The position numbers and the translations under genes were made by a program. Source: Cycloclasticus sp. 46_120_T64 (GTDB lineage: Bacteria; Pseudomonadota; Gammaproteobacteria; Methylococcales; Cycloclasticaceae). From it: a stretch of DNA of 64,000 nucleotides. Below, piece by piece: positions 36,280 through 44,606 of this stretch. The notes beneath the pieces are model-generated. The model made no database searches. It had not been told where the DNA came from and saw only the letters and a list, made by a program, of their open reading frames with translations. How positions within the stretch are numbered: position 1 is the stretch's first letter; every line of letters starts with the position of its first letter. The stretch is taken from contig MAAM01000006.1 of the NCBI GenBank assembly GCA_002162695.1, forward strand, positions 62,001 to 126,000. The letters are read 5' to 3'.

Positions 36280-38292
36280 TTAATGCACGTGTTCATCGGG
36301 TGGCGGCAATATTTCCTCTTCAGCCGCCAGCGCGCTAAATTGCTGCAACAAAAACGCCATATCTTGCCAAGCCTCTGGGTCTTGTTGGGGAATCCAGCGC
36401 GAACGCATATAACCAAAACGGTCGATAGTAAACTCGAGGTGATTTAATGGCTGCTCATCGTGCTCACCACTATTTTGAAAGGTTCGACGAAACTGCAGGT
36501 AGGTACGGGCAATCGCTGCAGACTCTTCGGTGACCAAGGGAAAAGGGTATTGTTGAATCAACTCAGCGCTCATCAAACCACCTCCACGCAACGCAACCCC
36601 AATAATAACCACATCATTCGCCACCATCTCAGCATAATGTTTTTTCAAACTATCCAAGCGAGCCCTACCCTCCGGCCAGGAGAAAAACACTAACAGCGTC
36701 GACTTGGACTCTCGTAAATCTTTTAAATTGCCATTTTTTACGAGACTTGAATAATAAAAGTCCGGCGCACCGATAAATGGTTTATTGGCAATAATATAAG
36801 GCTGAATAACACGCGCCGTATAACCTTCAGAAAAAGCGCGTAAATAATTGATCACGTCCCATAAGTCATCTTCATCCAGTATCTCACGGAATGACGGCAT
36901 CGCCTTATCATCACCCATCCCATGGGTTAACCACCAAAACATATCACCCACGGTATGCAGTGCCGTATGTGGCTCAGTCAAATTAGCCGGCTCTGCCGAT
37001 AAGGTTTTAGCTAAAACGCCATCGCCCTTGCCTTTAACTCCATGGCAAGCGGTACAGTTATTGCTAAATAAATCTTCACCATTTTTAATCGATACCGCCA
37101 CATAGGGTACTGTTGAATTTCGGTAAGTATCGGGATAAGCCTCGACCCCAAGTGGCGGTAGCGCCACCCCTAAACCACTGATCAACAAAATAGAACCGGC
37201 AATCATCGCCGACCTTTTATTATGCTGATAACGAATTAAATAAGTCACAACAACAATAGCCGCCATAATTAAAGCGATCCCCACCAGCACTTGCATACGT
37301 ACATCAGCGCTTTCTTGCCAAGTCGCCTCAATCGAAAAACGGAAGCTGAAGGGCCATACAATCACTTCTTCGTGCGAGGCCGGTGTGGTGCCTTTCAAGA
37401 CACTAGCAGCACCAAGCAGCAACAAACCAACCGACGCTTCTAGGCTAATCCAAGCGGCAATCGCCCAGTTAATCGACGCACTCGCCTGCTGGTTTGCGTA
37501 TTGAGGCATATAGCGAAAACGAATCATTGCCGCAACAGACAGCATCACAAAAAACAGGACGATTTTAGTTACTAAAAAAGTGCCATACGGGGTTGAAAAC
37601 AACTCTCCCCAGCGGCTCACCTGTAAAAAACCGATGACGATACCGCTCAGTAAAATAACCCCCACCATCATGCTCGCCATCACCGAAAAGCGTCGCAACG
37701 TCGCTTCAATCAGTGCATGATCCGCCTGTTCGCTCTGCTGATGAGAACAGCGTAACAACAACGCTAGTACCGGCAAACCACCCAACCAACAAGCCGCCGC
37801 AAGAATATGAAAACTATTGCCTAATAAACCCGGCCACATCGGTTCCAAGGCGGCCGCATGGCTTTTAAACGAGCCGGCTAATAACAACAATGCGGTTAAA
37901 AACGCCAGTAATAACAAGAAACTTTTATACGCCATACGCGCCATCAGCGCACCGCGTAGTAACAAGGCAAACAGTATCAACACCGCCATCGTTTGCTGTA
38001 ACAACCACACACTGCCAAAGCGGGTGGAAAACAAAACAATCTCAAGCACCTTTAAATCAAACGCAGCCGCTGTACGTTCCTCAATAGACACCGCCTGTAA
38101 AGACGGCATCAAGAAACCCGCGAGCAACAAAACACCCGCCAAAGCCGTGCAAATTTTTAAATTGCGCTGACGCCAGCCATCAATAACACCTGATCCGCCC
38201 TCAAGGGCCAGCATAGAAACCACCACCGTGCCAAGAATAAGTAACGCAGTACTGGCTTGTAGCCAATTAGCGGCGTGATACACATAGTCCAT
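36280..38292 (-). CDS. CopD / cytochrome c / thioredoxin-like fusion protein
   Basis: 670 residues in three parts. Residues 1-300 form a CopD-like domain with about eight membrane helices, plus another helix pair about 333-385. Residues about 403-490 are a c-type cytochrome domain (CTACH at 413-417, probable axial Met465 in KAMPSF). Residues about 503-655 look like a thioredoxin/AhpC-TlpA fold (APDFYY, LLVFFSWPEG, VVIIGVAL) but lack the CxxC: WPEGR stands where WCxxC is expected. The C-terminus has HVH. The cytochrome and thioredoxin-like parts should face the periplasm. The start overlaps the copC-like stop (TAATG). Copper uptake linked to electron transfer is plausible but inferred. Confidence 0.82.
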   Translation of the reverse strand: MDYVYHAANWLQASTALLILGTVVVSMLALEGGSGVIDGWRQRNLKICTALAGVLLLAGFLMPSLQAVSIEERTAAAFDLKVLEIVLFSTRFGSVWLLQQTMAVLILFALLLRGALMARMAYKSFLLLLAFLTALLLLAGSFKSHAAALEPMWPGLLGNSFHILAAACWLGGLPVLALLLRCSHQQSEQADHALIEATLRRFSVMASMMVGVILLSGIVIGFLQVSRWGELFSTPYGTFLVTKIVLFFVMLSVAAMIRFRYMPQYANQQASASINWAIAAWISLEASVGLLLLGAASVLKGTTPASHEEVIVWPFSFRFSIEATWQESADVRMQVLVGIALIMAAIVVVTYLIRYQHNKRSAMIAGSILLISGLGVALPPLGVEAYPDTYRNSTVPYVAVSIKNGEDLFSNNCTACHGVKGKGDGVLAKTLSAEPANLTEPHTALHTVGDMFWWLTHGMGDDKAMPSFREILDEDDLWDVINYLRAFSEGYTARVIQPYIIANKPFIGAPDFYYSSLVKNGNLKDLRESKSTLLVFFSWPEGRARLDSLKKHYAEMVANDVVIIGVALRGGGLMSAELIQQYPFPLVTEESAAIARTYLQFRRTFQNSGEHDEQPLNHLEFTIDRFGYMRSRWIPQQDPEAWQDMAFLLQQFSALAAEEEILPPPDEHVH

Positions 38293-38690
38293 TATGGCTG
38301 AACCGGTTTGGCCTGCTTAATGCGAAATTTGAACTTTGAATCCACTACGTGACCATCGACCGATAACACTCGGTAAAAAACGCTATATTTACCCGCCTCA
38401 AGCGTCGGTAATGTCAAGCTAAGTAATTTGTCATTACCTTCGGCCAGTACGGCTTTCTGCTCGCTGACCACATCACCCGCTTTATTTTTCACCACAATGG
38501 TCGAATAAGCCGGTTCAAGCCGCTCGCTGAACCAAATCTTAATCACTTCGGGTGATCGAGTCAGCACCGAACGCCGACCCGGATCAGAACGTTCATATTT
38601 CGCGTGTGCAAACACCGCAGAACAAGACACTAACAAGGCAAACAAAAGCCCCGTGGTTAAAAATCGTTGATGAATAATAGTCGTACGCAT
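38292..38690 (-). CDS. copC: CopC-like periplasmic copper-binding protein
   Basis: 132 residues. A signal peptide ending at VFAHA precedes a mature protein beginning with His or near it (AHAKYERSDPGRRSVL), which fits the CopC N-terminal copper ligand. KIWFSERLEPAYSTIVV and VDGHVVDSKFKFRI, with the C-terminal His, are standard CopC sequence. CopC delivers or binds Cu(II) for CopD. It overlaps the downstream CopD fusion by one base. Confidence 0.9.
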   Translation of the reverse strand: MRTTIIHQRFLTTGLLFALLVSCSAVFAHAKYERSDPGRRSVLTRSPEVIKIWFSERLEPAYSTIVVKNKAGDVVSEQKAVLAEGNDKLLSLTLPTLEAGKYSVFYRVLSVDGHVVDSKFKFRIKQAKPVQP

Positions 38691-38727
38691 GAAAAACCTC
38701 TTAAATAAGCGCTAAATTTAAATACAG

Positions 38728-38760
38728 CAGCCGTCTAGTTGCTTAAAAACTAGACGGCTG
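38728..38760 (-). terminator. Perfect 13-bp hairpin between His-rich gene and copC
   Basis: CAGCCGTCTAGTT/AACTAGACGGCTG with loop GCTTAAA. On the minus strand it is followed by a T/A-rich stretch (GTATTTAAATTTAG). It lies 64 bases after the His-rich gene and 38 bases before copC, so it probably ends or attenuates the first transcript. Confidence 0.7.
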
Positions 38761-38823
38761 GAAGGGAGTACTGAGCAATACCACTCGCTAAGCCAGTCGA
38801 TACGGGCTTAGCGGAACGCTCGA

Positions 38824-39303
38824 TTAATGTTGGTGAGCCGAATGGTCGTGCTCAACGGGCGACTTGCTAACACTCGGATCATCGGCAGCTACTGGCCGCT
38901 TGGCTAAAGGGGTGAACTTGGAGCGCCACGCAGCCTCATCAGGAAACTTAACCGACACCCAAACCCCCGTTGTTTCAGTTAGCGTAAACTCGCCGCTACC
39001 GTTTAAAAAGTTGTCTCCCGCAGCGGTCAGTTTAATAACCGTTCGTGTCTCATCGGCATTCATAATCGTTGCCGAGCCATGCGCTATTTCAACATCGATA
39101 GGGTTACCCGCGTGATCGGTCATATACACCGTAATCTCTTTTTCGGCCGTCACAATCTCAATATGATAGGGTCCAGCCATATGCGTTTGACCACCGTGCA
39201 AGGACATCGATGGGTGAGAATCTAAGTATTCATCCGAATGTGATGCGGCAATTAGCGGGAATACCATTAAGGAAACGAGCAATAAAGCTAATATTTTGTT
39301 CAT
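38824..39303 (-). CDS. Exported His-rich hypothetical protein
   Basis: 159 residues from the ATG at 39303, which has GGGAG in front; a longer frame upstream lacks a signal for starting. A signal peptide MNKILALLLVSLMVFPLIAA is followed by a His-rich N-terminal stretch (ASHSDEYLDSHPSMSLHGG) and ends HDHSAHQH. The middle is a beta-rich domain of about 90 residues (ETTGVWVSVKFPDEAAW). Both His-rich ends suggest periplasmic copper or other metal binding. It precedes copC in the same direction. I do not recognise the family. Confidence 0.75.
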   Translation of the reverse strand: MNKILALLLVSLMVFPLIAASHSDEYLDSHPSMSLHGGQTHMAGPYHIEIVTAEKEITVYMTDHAGNPIDVEIAHGSATIMNADETRTVIKLTAAGDNFLNGSGEFTLTETTGVWVSVKFPDEAAWRSKFTPLAKRPVAADDPSVSKSPVEHDHSAHQH

Positions 39304-39798
39304 AAAAAAACTCCCAGTATTAAAATCCATATAGACCTTAGGCAACAAAAAACAACCGATAGAGAACTGCCGGAATTTCATTACCAAAGGCACTAAAAAC
39401 AGTATACCTGTAGACCAGCCTATCACGTAAAAATTTAACAATCATAGCTTGACGCTGAAGGCTGTAAGGATGCAGAAAGTGGAAATCTCAAGAGTTTTCT
39501 AAACCCAACGGAGCTGAGGCTTAATATACAGCCATGTCGCATATTAATCGGGGGGGGGTCGACTTCATATTTCAGCCCAACGATGGGCGATGTATTGACT
39601 TCGGATACGCGGTTTTTAAGGTGACACTGAGTTGACGAATATCACGGGGTGAAGCTTAAATCACCAGCCACTCTCACATATTCGGTTTAGATATTGTTAG
39701 GCTTAAACCTCGGCAATATCCTGCATTGCGCTGCCTTCCGCGTCGCCTAGTAACAGCTAATTCACCTTACAATCGTCAGCCCAAGCTAGGGGCGGTGC
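39304..39798. other. 495-base non-coding stretch with repeats and a G9 tract
   Basis: No coding frame is supported. It contains a run of nine G (39550-39558), a small palindrome GCCCA ACGA TGGGC near 39575, the inverted repeat at 39690-39720, and the fliT terminator at its right end. The promoter of the copper cluster should lie near its left end, but no clear consensus was picked out. Confidence 0.55.
39690..39720. repeat. Palindromic repeat copy R3
   Basis: GATATTG and CAATATC arms enclose TTAGGCTTAAACC. The core TTGTTAGGCTTAAAC matches the reverse complement of R1 and R2 near 44.1 and 44.5 kb in 14 of 15 positions. It is a degenerate member of a short intergenic repeat family. Confidence 0.5.
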
Positions 39799-39804
39799 CT
39801 AGCT
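39784..39804 (-). terminator. Hairpin at the end of fliT
   Basis: AGCTAGG/CCTAGCT with a 7-base loop overlaps the fliT stop codon. It probably ends the fliC-flaG-fliD-fliS-fliT transcript. Confidence 0.55.
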
Positions 39805-40107
39805 CGTTGTTAAATAGGCATTAATTGCTTTGTGAGCATGCCCTGCCTTGGACATTTCCATACGCAAGCTATCCATTTGACTGTGTGAATATTGTGTCAA
39901 AATTTTATTTTTTTCCAATACAAATTGAATACCCTCGGCCAACTTTACGGGCTCAATATCGGGTTTTGAAGCAAACAAGGTTTTAACCGCCACATCCCTT
40001 GTTTTTTCCAAGGTCACAAACTCATCCCACTGCGCGTTTTCAGCTAAATCTATCAGCTTTTTAGTATCCGCAATAATAGACAACAGTTGTGGGAAATCGC
40101 TGTTCAT
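39799..40107 (-). CDS. fliT: FliT-like flagellar chaperone
   Basis: 102 residues, all helical by composition. Sequence similarity to FliT is weak, but size, helical pattern (LLSIIADTKKLIDLAENAQW, LEKNKILTQYSHSQMDSL) and the position directly after fliS agree. FliT escorts the filament cap FliD. It starts 9 bases after the fliS stop. Confidence 0.75.
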   Translation of the reverse strand: MNSDFPQLLSIIADTKKLIDLAENAQWDEFVTLEKTRDVAVKTLFASKPDIEPVKLAEGIQFVLEKNKILTQYSHSQMDSLRMEMSKAGHAHKAINAYLTTS

Positions 40108-40116
40108 TGCTAAAGC

Positions 40117-40509
40117 CTATCGTGTCGCGTTAGGGGCAATCGCATCCCAGCCCATTTTAATTTGGCTTAATAACTGGCCCGCCTCATCCAACAAAGCCTC
40201 ATCACTTTTAATATTAGCTTGTAACAAAATATGGTTAATGTATTCGTACAAAGCATCAAGGTTTTTAGAAATATCACCACCCTGTTTAAAATCTAAGCTG
40301 GCTTTTAGACCATCTACGATTGAAATAGCGCTACCAATTTGCTCGCCTTTCTTCGCTATATCATTCTGTTTTAGTGCCCCTTTAGCCGACAAAATTCTCG
40401 ATAATGCCCCATCTAACAACATTTGAATCAACCGGTGCGGGGACGCATCCATTACACCGCTATGGGCACTTGTTTGCTGGTATTCTTTTAACGCATTTGC
40501 ATTGTTCAT
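40117..40509 (-). CDS. fliS: Flagellin export chaperone FliS
   Basis: 130 residues. ALKEYQQTSAHSGVMDASPH and RLIQMLLDGALSRIL are diagnostic; the later LDALYEYINHILLQANI helix completes the four-helix bundle. It binds the flagellin C-terminus and prevents premature polymerisation. It follows fliD by 35 bases, with AGAGGG in front of the ATG. Confidence 0.95.
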   Translation of the reverse strand: MNNANALKEYQQTSAHSGVMDASPHRLIQMLLDGALSRILSAKGALKQNDIAKKGEQIGSAISIVDGLKASLDFKQGGDISKNLDALYEYINHILLQANIKSDEALLDEAGQLLSQIKMGWDAIAPNATR

Positions 40510-40544
40510 AAATAGACCCTCTGTATAACCAAGTTATACGTTAA

Positions 40545-41963
40545 TTACTTATTTGGATTATAAGCACCTGGTAAATTAGCCAACTGCTGTGTTAAAAAAC
40601 TACTTTGGTTTTGTAGTGAACTAACGAGCACATCCATCGCTGTAAACTGAGCCAACAACCGACTCTCTAAGCTGGCTAGGCGCCTATTTAAAGCATCTCG
40701 TTGCTCACTAACATCTTCAACTCTTACTTTTAAACCATCCGTTCTACTGCTAATAATTCCTGTAGAGCTAACATAGCCTTCAATTAAATTATCCAGCGTA
40801 TTTGACAAGCCACTAGTTGATGCAAAAAGCTGCCCTAAATCATCAAAGTTAGACTCTAGCTTTGTATCAAGTAGTTCTGTGTTAAGGGTTAACTGACCGC
40901 TTTTATCAGTGGTAATACCTATTTCAGCTAACGTACTAAAAGGAGCACCGGACAAACCAGAAACGGAGGATGATATTTGGGTTCTCAACGCGTTTTGAAT
41001 ACCCCTTAACGTAGAGTCTCCCAGTAACACACCACCAGACTCAGTAGTAGCATTGTAATGACCCAGGGAAGTAAATGTTTCAACCACCTTGTTATAACTT
41101 GTTATAAATGCATTAATTTTAGCCGTTACAGCATCCTTATTTAAACTGACGGATAAACTTTCGCCTGCACCCACCCCCGTGCCGTTAATGGTTACACCAT
41201 CAATAACACCAGAAAACGTGTTGTTTTCACGACTAATTAATTGCCCATCAACCTTTATTTGGCCATCTAACGCACTGGTTGGTTCATCTAAATTGGCATT
41301 TATTAATCGTGATAAACCCGTGTTATCAAGATCAGCGGCATCATTAAATAAGCCATTCCCATCTTCATCCACAGTCACCGTAATTGTATTATCTAAACCG
41401 GTCTTATTCGAGGTGAGAACCAACTTGCTTTCTGTCCCCCCCGCCCCATCATCAACATTAATAATGGCCGCCGTTAAACCTGTATTATCCGTCGCCGCAT
41501 TAATAGCATCACGAAGTTCTGCTACAGTGTCTGTTGCAGAAACAGTGATAGAAAAACTTTCAGAACCTTGCGCAAACTTTAGCGTACCCGCCCCAACTAC
41601 GGTCGTTGATGTTGGAAAAGCCCCATCTTTGGTCAGTAGCTTTTGCGCTCTTGCCATTTGAACAACTTCAATACCATATTGAGAGACGGTGGCGGTGCTA
41701 TCTACCGATGCAGTAAACACCTGGGTATCTGTACTATTTGCGGTACGTTGCTGAAAATCAGTCAGGCTTTGTAGCGCCTTAACTGAGGTTTGAAATGATG
41801 CTAACGCGCCTTTTAATGATCCAAAAGCTGAAATTTCAGCCTGATACTTAGCTTCCTTAATATTATAATTTTGTGTTTTCGTTAAACCTTCAGCCGATAC
41901 TAAACCTGTGACTAACGCAGAAATATCAATTCCTGATCCTAAGCCTGGAGATGAAATTGACAT
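40545..41963 (-). CDS. fliD: Flagellar filament cap FliD
   Basis: 472 residues. The FliD N-terminus (MSISSPGLGSGIDISALVTG) and C-terminus (LESRLLAQFTAMDVLVSSLQ) are canonical. A flagellin-hook IN motif lies in the middle (about 130-190). It caps the filament and promotes flagellin assembly. It follows flaG by 51 bases. Confidence 0.96.
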   Translation of the reverse strand: MSISSPGLGSGIDISALVTGLVSAEGLTKTQNYNIKEAKYQAEISAFGSLKGALASFQTSVKALQSLTDFQQRTANSTDTQVFTASVDSTATVSQYGIEVVQMARAQKLLTKDGAFPTSTTVVGAGTLKFAQGSESFSITVSATDTVAELRDAINAATDNTGLTAAIINVDDGAGGTESKLVLTSNKTGLDNTITVTVDEDGNGLFNDAADLDNTGLSRLINANLDEPTSALDGQIKVDGQLISRENNTFSGVIDGVTINGTGVGAGESLSVSLNKDAVTAKINAFITSYNKVVETFTSLGHYNATTESGGVLLGDSTLRGIQNALRTQISSSVSGLSGAPFSTLAEIGITTDKSGQLTLNTELLDTKLESNFDDLGQLFASTSGLSNTLDNLIEGYVSSTGIISSRTDGLKVRVEDVSEQRDALNRRLASLESRLLAQFTAMDVLVSSLQNQSSFLTQQLANLPGAYNPNK

Positions 41964-42014
41964 GATTAACTCCTACCTTATTGTTAATAAAACTAACATA
42001 TTTAACGGTCTAAT

Positions 42015-42422
42015 TTACGCCTTCCCATTGACCAATAAGCCAAGGTTATTATCACTAACCATTGCAACTGTTTCTGAAAAATGCTCCGCCAACGCTAAAA
42101 TCTGATCGGAAGGAAACTTTCGTATCTCTTCTCCTGTTTCCCTATCTATCACCGTAATAATACTTCGGCCTGTTTCTTCTTGTAGCGTAAACTGAATGCC
42201 TCTTTGAATGTTTTGAACAAAACTATTCAGCTCGCTCACCTTCTCTTCTATTGCCTCACGCGATTCAGGTTCAAGTTGTATGCTTTCAGCAACTTTGCCT
42301 AAGCTCTTCACATCTTTTTTATCCACACTACTAGCAATATCTAATGGTGACACGGCAACACGCTTTGGTTGTTCTGGCGTAGTCACTGCCTTAACAACTG
42401 GTTGTATTTTTCCCGCTTCCAT
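42015..42422 (-). CDS. flaG: FlaG family protein
   Basis: 135 residues. The C-terminal FlaG domain has IQFTLQEETGRSIITVIDR and IRKFPSDQILALAEHF. The N-terminal 60 residues are variable. FlaG affects filament length in several species. It lies between fliC and fliD, the usual place in polar flagella. Confidence 0.92.
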   Translation of the reverse strand: MEAGKIQPVVKAVTTPEQPKRVAVSPLDIASSVDKKDVKSLGKVAESIQLEPESREAIEEKVSELNSFVQNIQRGIQFTLQEETGRSIITVIDRETGEEIRKFPSDQILALAEHFSETVAMVSDNNLGLLVNGKA

Positions 42423-42441
42423 TGATTAACTCCTTCTGAGG

Positions 42442-42469
42442 TTGGGTTAGCCCATTAAGGCTAACCCAA
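42442..42469 (-). terminator. Perfect hairpin between fliC and flaG
   Basis: TTGGGTTAGCC/GGCTAACCCAA, 11-bp perfect stem, loop CATTAA. It lies 15 bases after the fliC stop. No T-run follows, so it may be a partial terminator or 3'-end stabiliser giving more fliC than flaG-fliD RNA. Its arm resembles the GGTTGGGTT part of repeats R1/R2. Confidence 0.7.
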
Positions 42470-42484
42470 TGACCTTAGGTAACT

Positions 42485-43933
42485 CTACTGTAGTAAAGCC
42501 AATACGTTTTGCGGTAATGAATTAGCTTGCGATAAAATTGAAACACCTGCTTGTTGTAAAATTTGCGCACGTGTTAAGTTGGCCGTTTCTGCTGCGAAAT
42601 CCGCATCTAAAATACGACTACGCGCAGCGGATAAATTCTCAGCTGAGGATTGCAAATTACTAACCGTTGATTCAAACCGGCTTTGCACCGCACCCAATGT
42701 ACCACGAATACTATTAACTGAGTCCAGCGCGTTATCAACTGAGGTAATCGCTGCTTGCGCACCCGATGCAGAGCTAATATTAAGCGCGGTGCCTGACGCA
42801 GCATAAGTGGCTGCCGCAATTTTTATATCACCCGTTGCAGCAGCCGCAACGACAATGTCACTACCGCTAGTCAATGTTACTTGACCATAATTAGTAATCG
42901 CTGTACCGCCAACACCTGCTGTCGCACCGGTAACATTAAAACCACCCATAGTGGTTAAGGCAGATCCTTGGTCAGACGTAAGGTCAATATTTCTTCCATC
43001 CGCCGCAGTCAATGTATATGTGGTTGCCGATGTTACCTCAGCAGTGACACCTGTTTGCCCTTGAACCGCATTAGCTGCGTTAACAATTTGCGAGACCCTG
43101 TCTGCATTTGTTGTTGCTGCACCCATCGCACCAAGGTCAACCCCATTAATATAGAGCCCCCCAACTGCAATAGCTGTTGTCGCACTTATTGCACCTGACG
43201 TTACTACTGTTTCTGCCGAAGCAGTCACCGAAGTCGTCGTACTAATTGAATTAACAGCATTGACCGCGGCTAATGCTGAAGTGGCTCCAGCTTGAACACC
43301 TGCGACTCTTGAAATGCCATCATTAATTCTTGTTCCAATAGACGTACCGTTTATTGAAACTGCGCCTGTAGTCAACGCAGTAGTATTAGTTGTAGTACCC
43401 GTAGCAAGAGCCTGCCCACCAACACCTAAGGCACCTGCCTGTGCATTACCTATCCCAAAACTAATTGTTTGGTTTGCATTAGCACCCACCTGAAACACCG
43501 CTGAACTTAAGCTACCATCAATAATATTACTGCCATTAAACTGAGTGGTGGTAGCAATACGATCAAGCTCATCGGTCAACTGTTGCACTTCTTCTTGTAG
43601 TGAGGCTCTATCAGCAGCATTATTTGTATCGTTAGCCGATTGAATGGAGAGTTCCCTGACACGCTGAAGAATATTGGTAACCTCGCTTAAAGCACCATCG
43701 GCCGTTTGCGCTAACGAAATACCGTCGTTTGCATTTCTTGCCGCTTGATCTAGACCACGGATTTGAGCTGTCATACGTGTGGAAATAGCAAGACCCGCCG
43801 CATCATCTTTTGCGCTGTTAATTCGCAAACCGGAAGAGAGTCTTTGTAGGGATGTATTCAGGTCACCCTGAGAGGAATTCAAGTTCCGCTGCGCGTTTAA
43901 TGAGGCAACATTAGTATTAATAAACTGAGGCAT
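42485..43933 (-). CDS. fliC: Flagellin
   Basis: 482 residues. The conserved D0/D1 N-terminus ([40 protein letters not shown]) and C-terminus ([30 protein letters not shown]) flank a variable centre of about 180-370 residues rich in Ala, Thr, Val and Gly. It is the filament subunit. It is the only flagellin gene in the window. It has its own sigma-28 promoter, AAAGGAG before the ATG, and a leader hairpin. Confidence 0.97.
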   Translation of the reverse strand: MPQFINTNVASLNAQRNLNSSQGDLNTSLQRLSSGLRINSAKDDAAGLAISTRMTAQIRGLDQAARNANDGISLAQTADGALSEVTNILQRVRELSIQSANDTNNAADRASLQEEVQQLTDELDRIATTTQFNGSNIIDGSLSSAVFQVGANANQTISFGIGNAQAGALGVGGQALATGTTTNTTALTTGAVSINGTSIGTRINDGISRVAGVQAGATSALAAVNAVNSISTTTSVTASAETVVTSGAISATTAIAVGGLYINGVDLGAMGAATTNADRVSQIVNAANAVQGQTGVTAEVTSATTYTLTAADGRNIDLTSDQGSALTTMGGFNVTGATAGVGGTAITNYGQVTLTSGSDIVVAAAATGDIKIAAATYAASGTALNISSASGAQAAITSVDNALDSVNSIRGTLGAVQSRFESTVSNLQSSAENLSAARSRILDADFAAETANLTRAQILQQAGVSILSQANSLPQNVLALLQ

Positions 43934-43947
43934 TTTATTGCTCCTTT

Positions 43948-43963
43948 GTAAGCGTCTGCTTAC
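43948..43963 (-). promoter_or_regulatory. Leader hairpin next to the fliC ribosome-binding site
   Basis: GTAAGC AGAC GCTTAC, a 6-bp stem immediately upstream of AAAGGAG. It could influence access to the ribosome-binding site or mRNA lifetime. Role inferred. Confidence 0.45.
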
Positions 43964-44023
43964 CCATATTTAAAACTGACGGATATATCTTTTTGTTCTA
44001 GATATTCACCGTCTCCGATTAGC

Positions 44024-44050
44024 TTATCGGCGTATACTCGCTTTCCTTTA
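44024..44050 (-). promoter_or_regulatory. Sigma-28 (FliA) promoter of fliC
   Basis: TAAA, 15 bases, GCCGATAA: a perfect match to the gammaproteobacterial FliA consensus, reading toward fliC about 90 bases upstream of its start. Confidence 0.92.
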
Positions 44051-44124
44051 GCATTTATTTCAACGTTTTTAAAACAGGCCATTAATTGTGAGCCACATCA
44101 CAAGTTGCCAGTTCGGCTGCGACC

Positions 44125-44156
44125 GTAGATTGGGCTGCGCTGTTTAAGCCCAACAA
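44125..44156. repeat. Palindromic repeat copy R1
   Basis: A 32-base imperfect palindrome (TTGGGCT / AAGCCCAA arms). It matches R2 at 44542-44573 in 26 of 32 positions. A C-G pair in the stem here is a T-A pair in R2, a compensatory change that suggests selection on structure. Confidence 0.6.
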
Positions 44157-44237
44157 CATATACCGCAGTGACACAAAAGCGACCATTTTCACATAATAAA
44201 TGCGTGATACAATAAACTCATAAATAGGAGATTAAAT

Positions 44238-44441
44238 ATGTCCACAATGAATAGTGAAATATACACGGCATTAATTGATGCTGGTTCCAGTGAAGAAAAA
44301 GCTAAAGCTGCTGCGGTATCGGTGACAGACTACGAAAGGGTTATTAATGATGTAAGGTCAGAGCTTAGATTAATAAAGTGGGGCATTGGGTTAATTATTG
44401 CTGCCGAAGTCTTACCCTTGATGAAAAGCTTTTTTGCTTAA
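44238..44441 (+). CDS. Small coiled-coil membrane protein (DUF1640-like)
   Basis: 67 residues. A helical N-terminal half (SEIYTALIDAGSSEEKAKAA), then a coiled-coil segment (DYERVINDVRSELRLI), then a C-terminal membrane helix (WGIGLIIAAEVLPLMKSF). This layout resembles small DUF1640/CCDC90-like proteins, whose role is unknown. AATAGGAGATTAAAT gives a good ribosome-binding site. It is the only plus-strand gene between fliC and flgL and is bracketed by repeats R1 and R2. Confidence 0.7.
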   Translation: MSTMNSEIYTALIDAGSSEEKAKAAAVSVTDYERVINDVRSELRLIKWGIGLIIAAEVLPLMKSFFA

Positions 44442-44541
44442 TTGGAAGAAAGAATCTCTGAAGCATTGGCTTTAGTTTCAACCACCTCCCCTGATTTAAA
44501 CCATCCTCTTCCCTTAGAATCATAGGTTGCAGGGTGCATGC

Positions 44542-44573
44542 CTAGGTTGGGTTGCGCTATTTAAACCTAACAA
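44542..44573. repeat. Palindromic repeat copy R2
   Basis: Second copy of the 32-base palindrome, about 100 bases after the 67-codon gene and 34 bases before the flgL stop. It has GCATGC just outside on one side and ATGC on the other. Confidence 0.6.
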
Positions 44574-44606
44574 TGCAGTTCAAATTACCGCTACATTTTT
44601 TGGGTA

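Larger units (their letters stand above)
43934..44237. other. 304-base intergenic region upstream of fliC
   Basis: Contains the fliC sigma-28 promoter, the leader hairpin, repeat copy R1 and, on the plus strand, the leader of the 67-codon gene. A possible sigma-70 promoter for that gene is TTTTCA and TACAAT, 16 bases apart. Confidence 0.6.

Noticed and set aside
43100-43400. Repetitive Ala/Thr/Val-rich sequence in the centre of fliC as a tandem repeat array
   Set aside because: It is low-complexity surface sequence usual for the variable region of flagellins, without regular repeat units.
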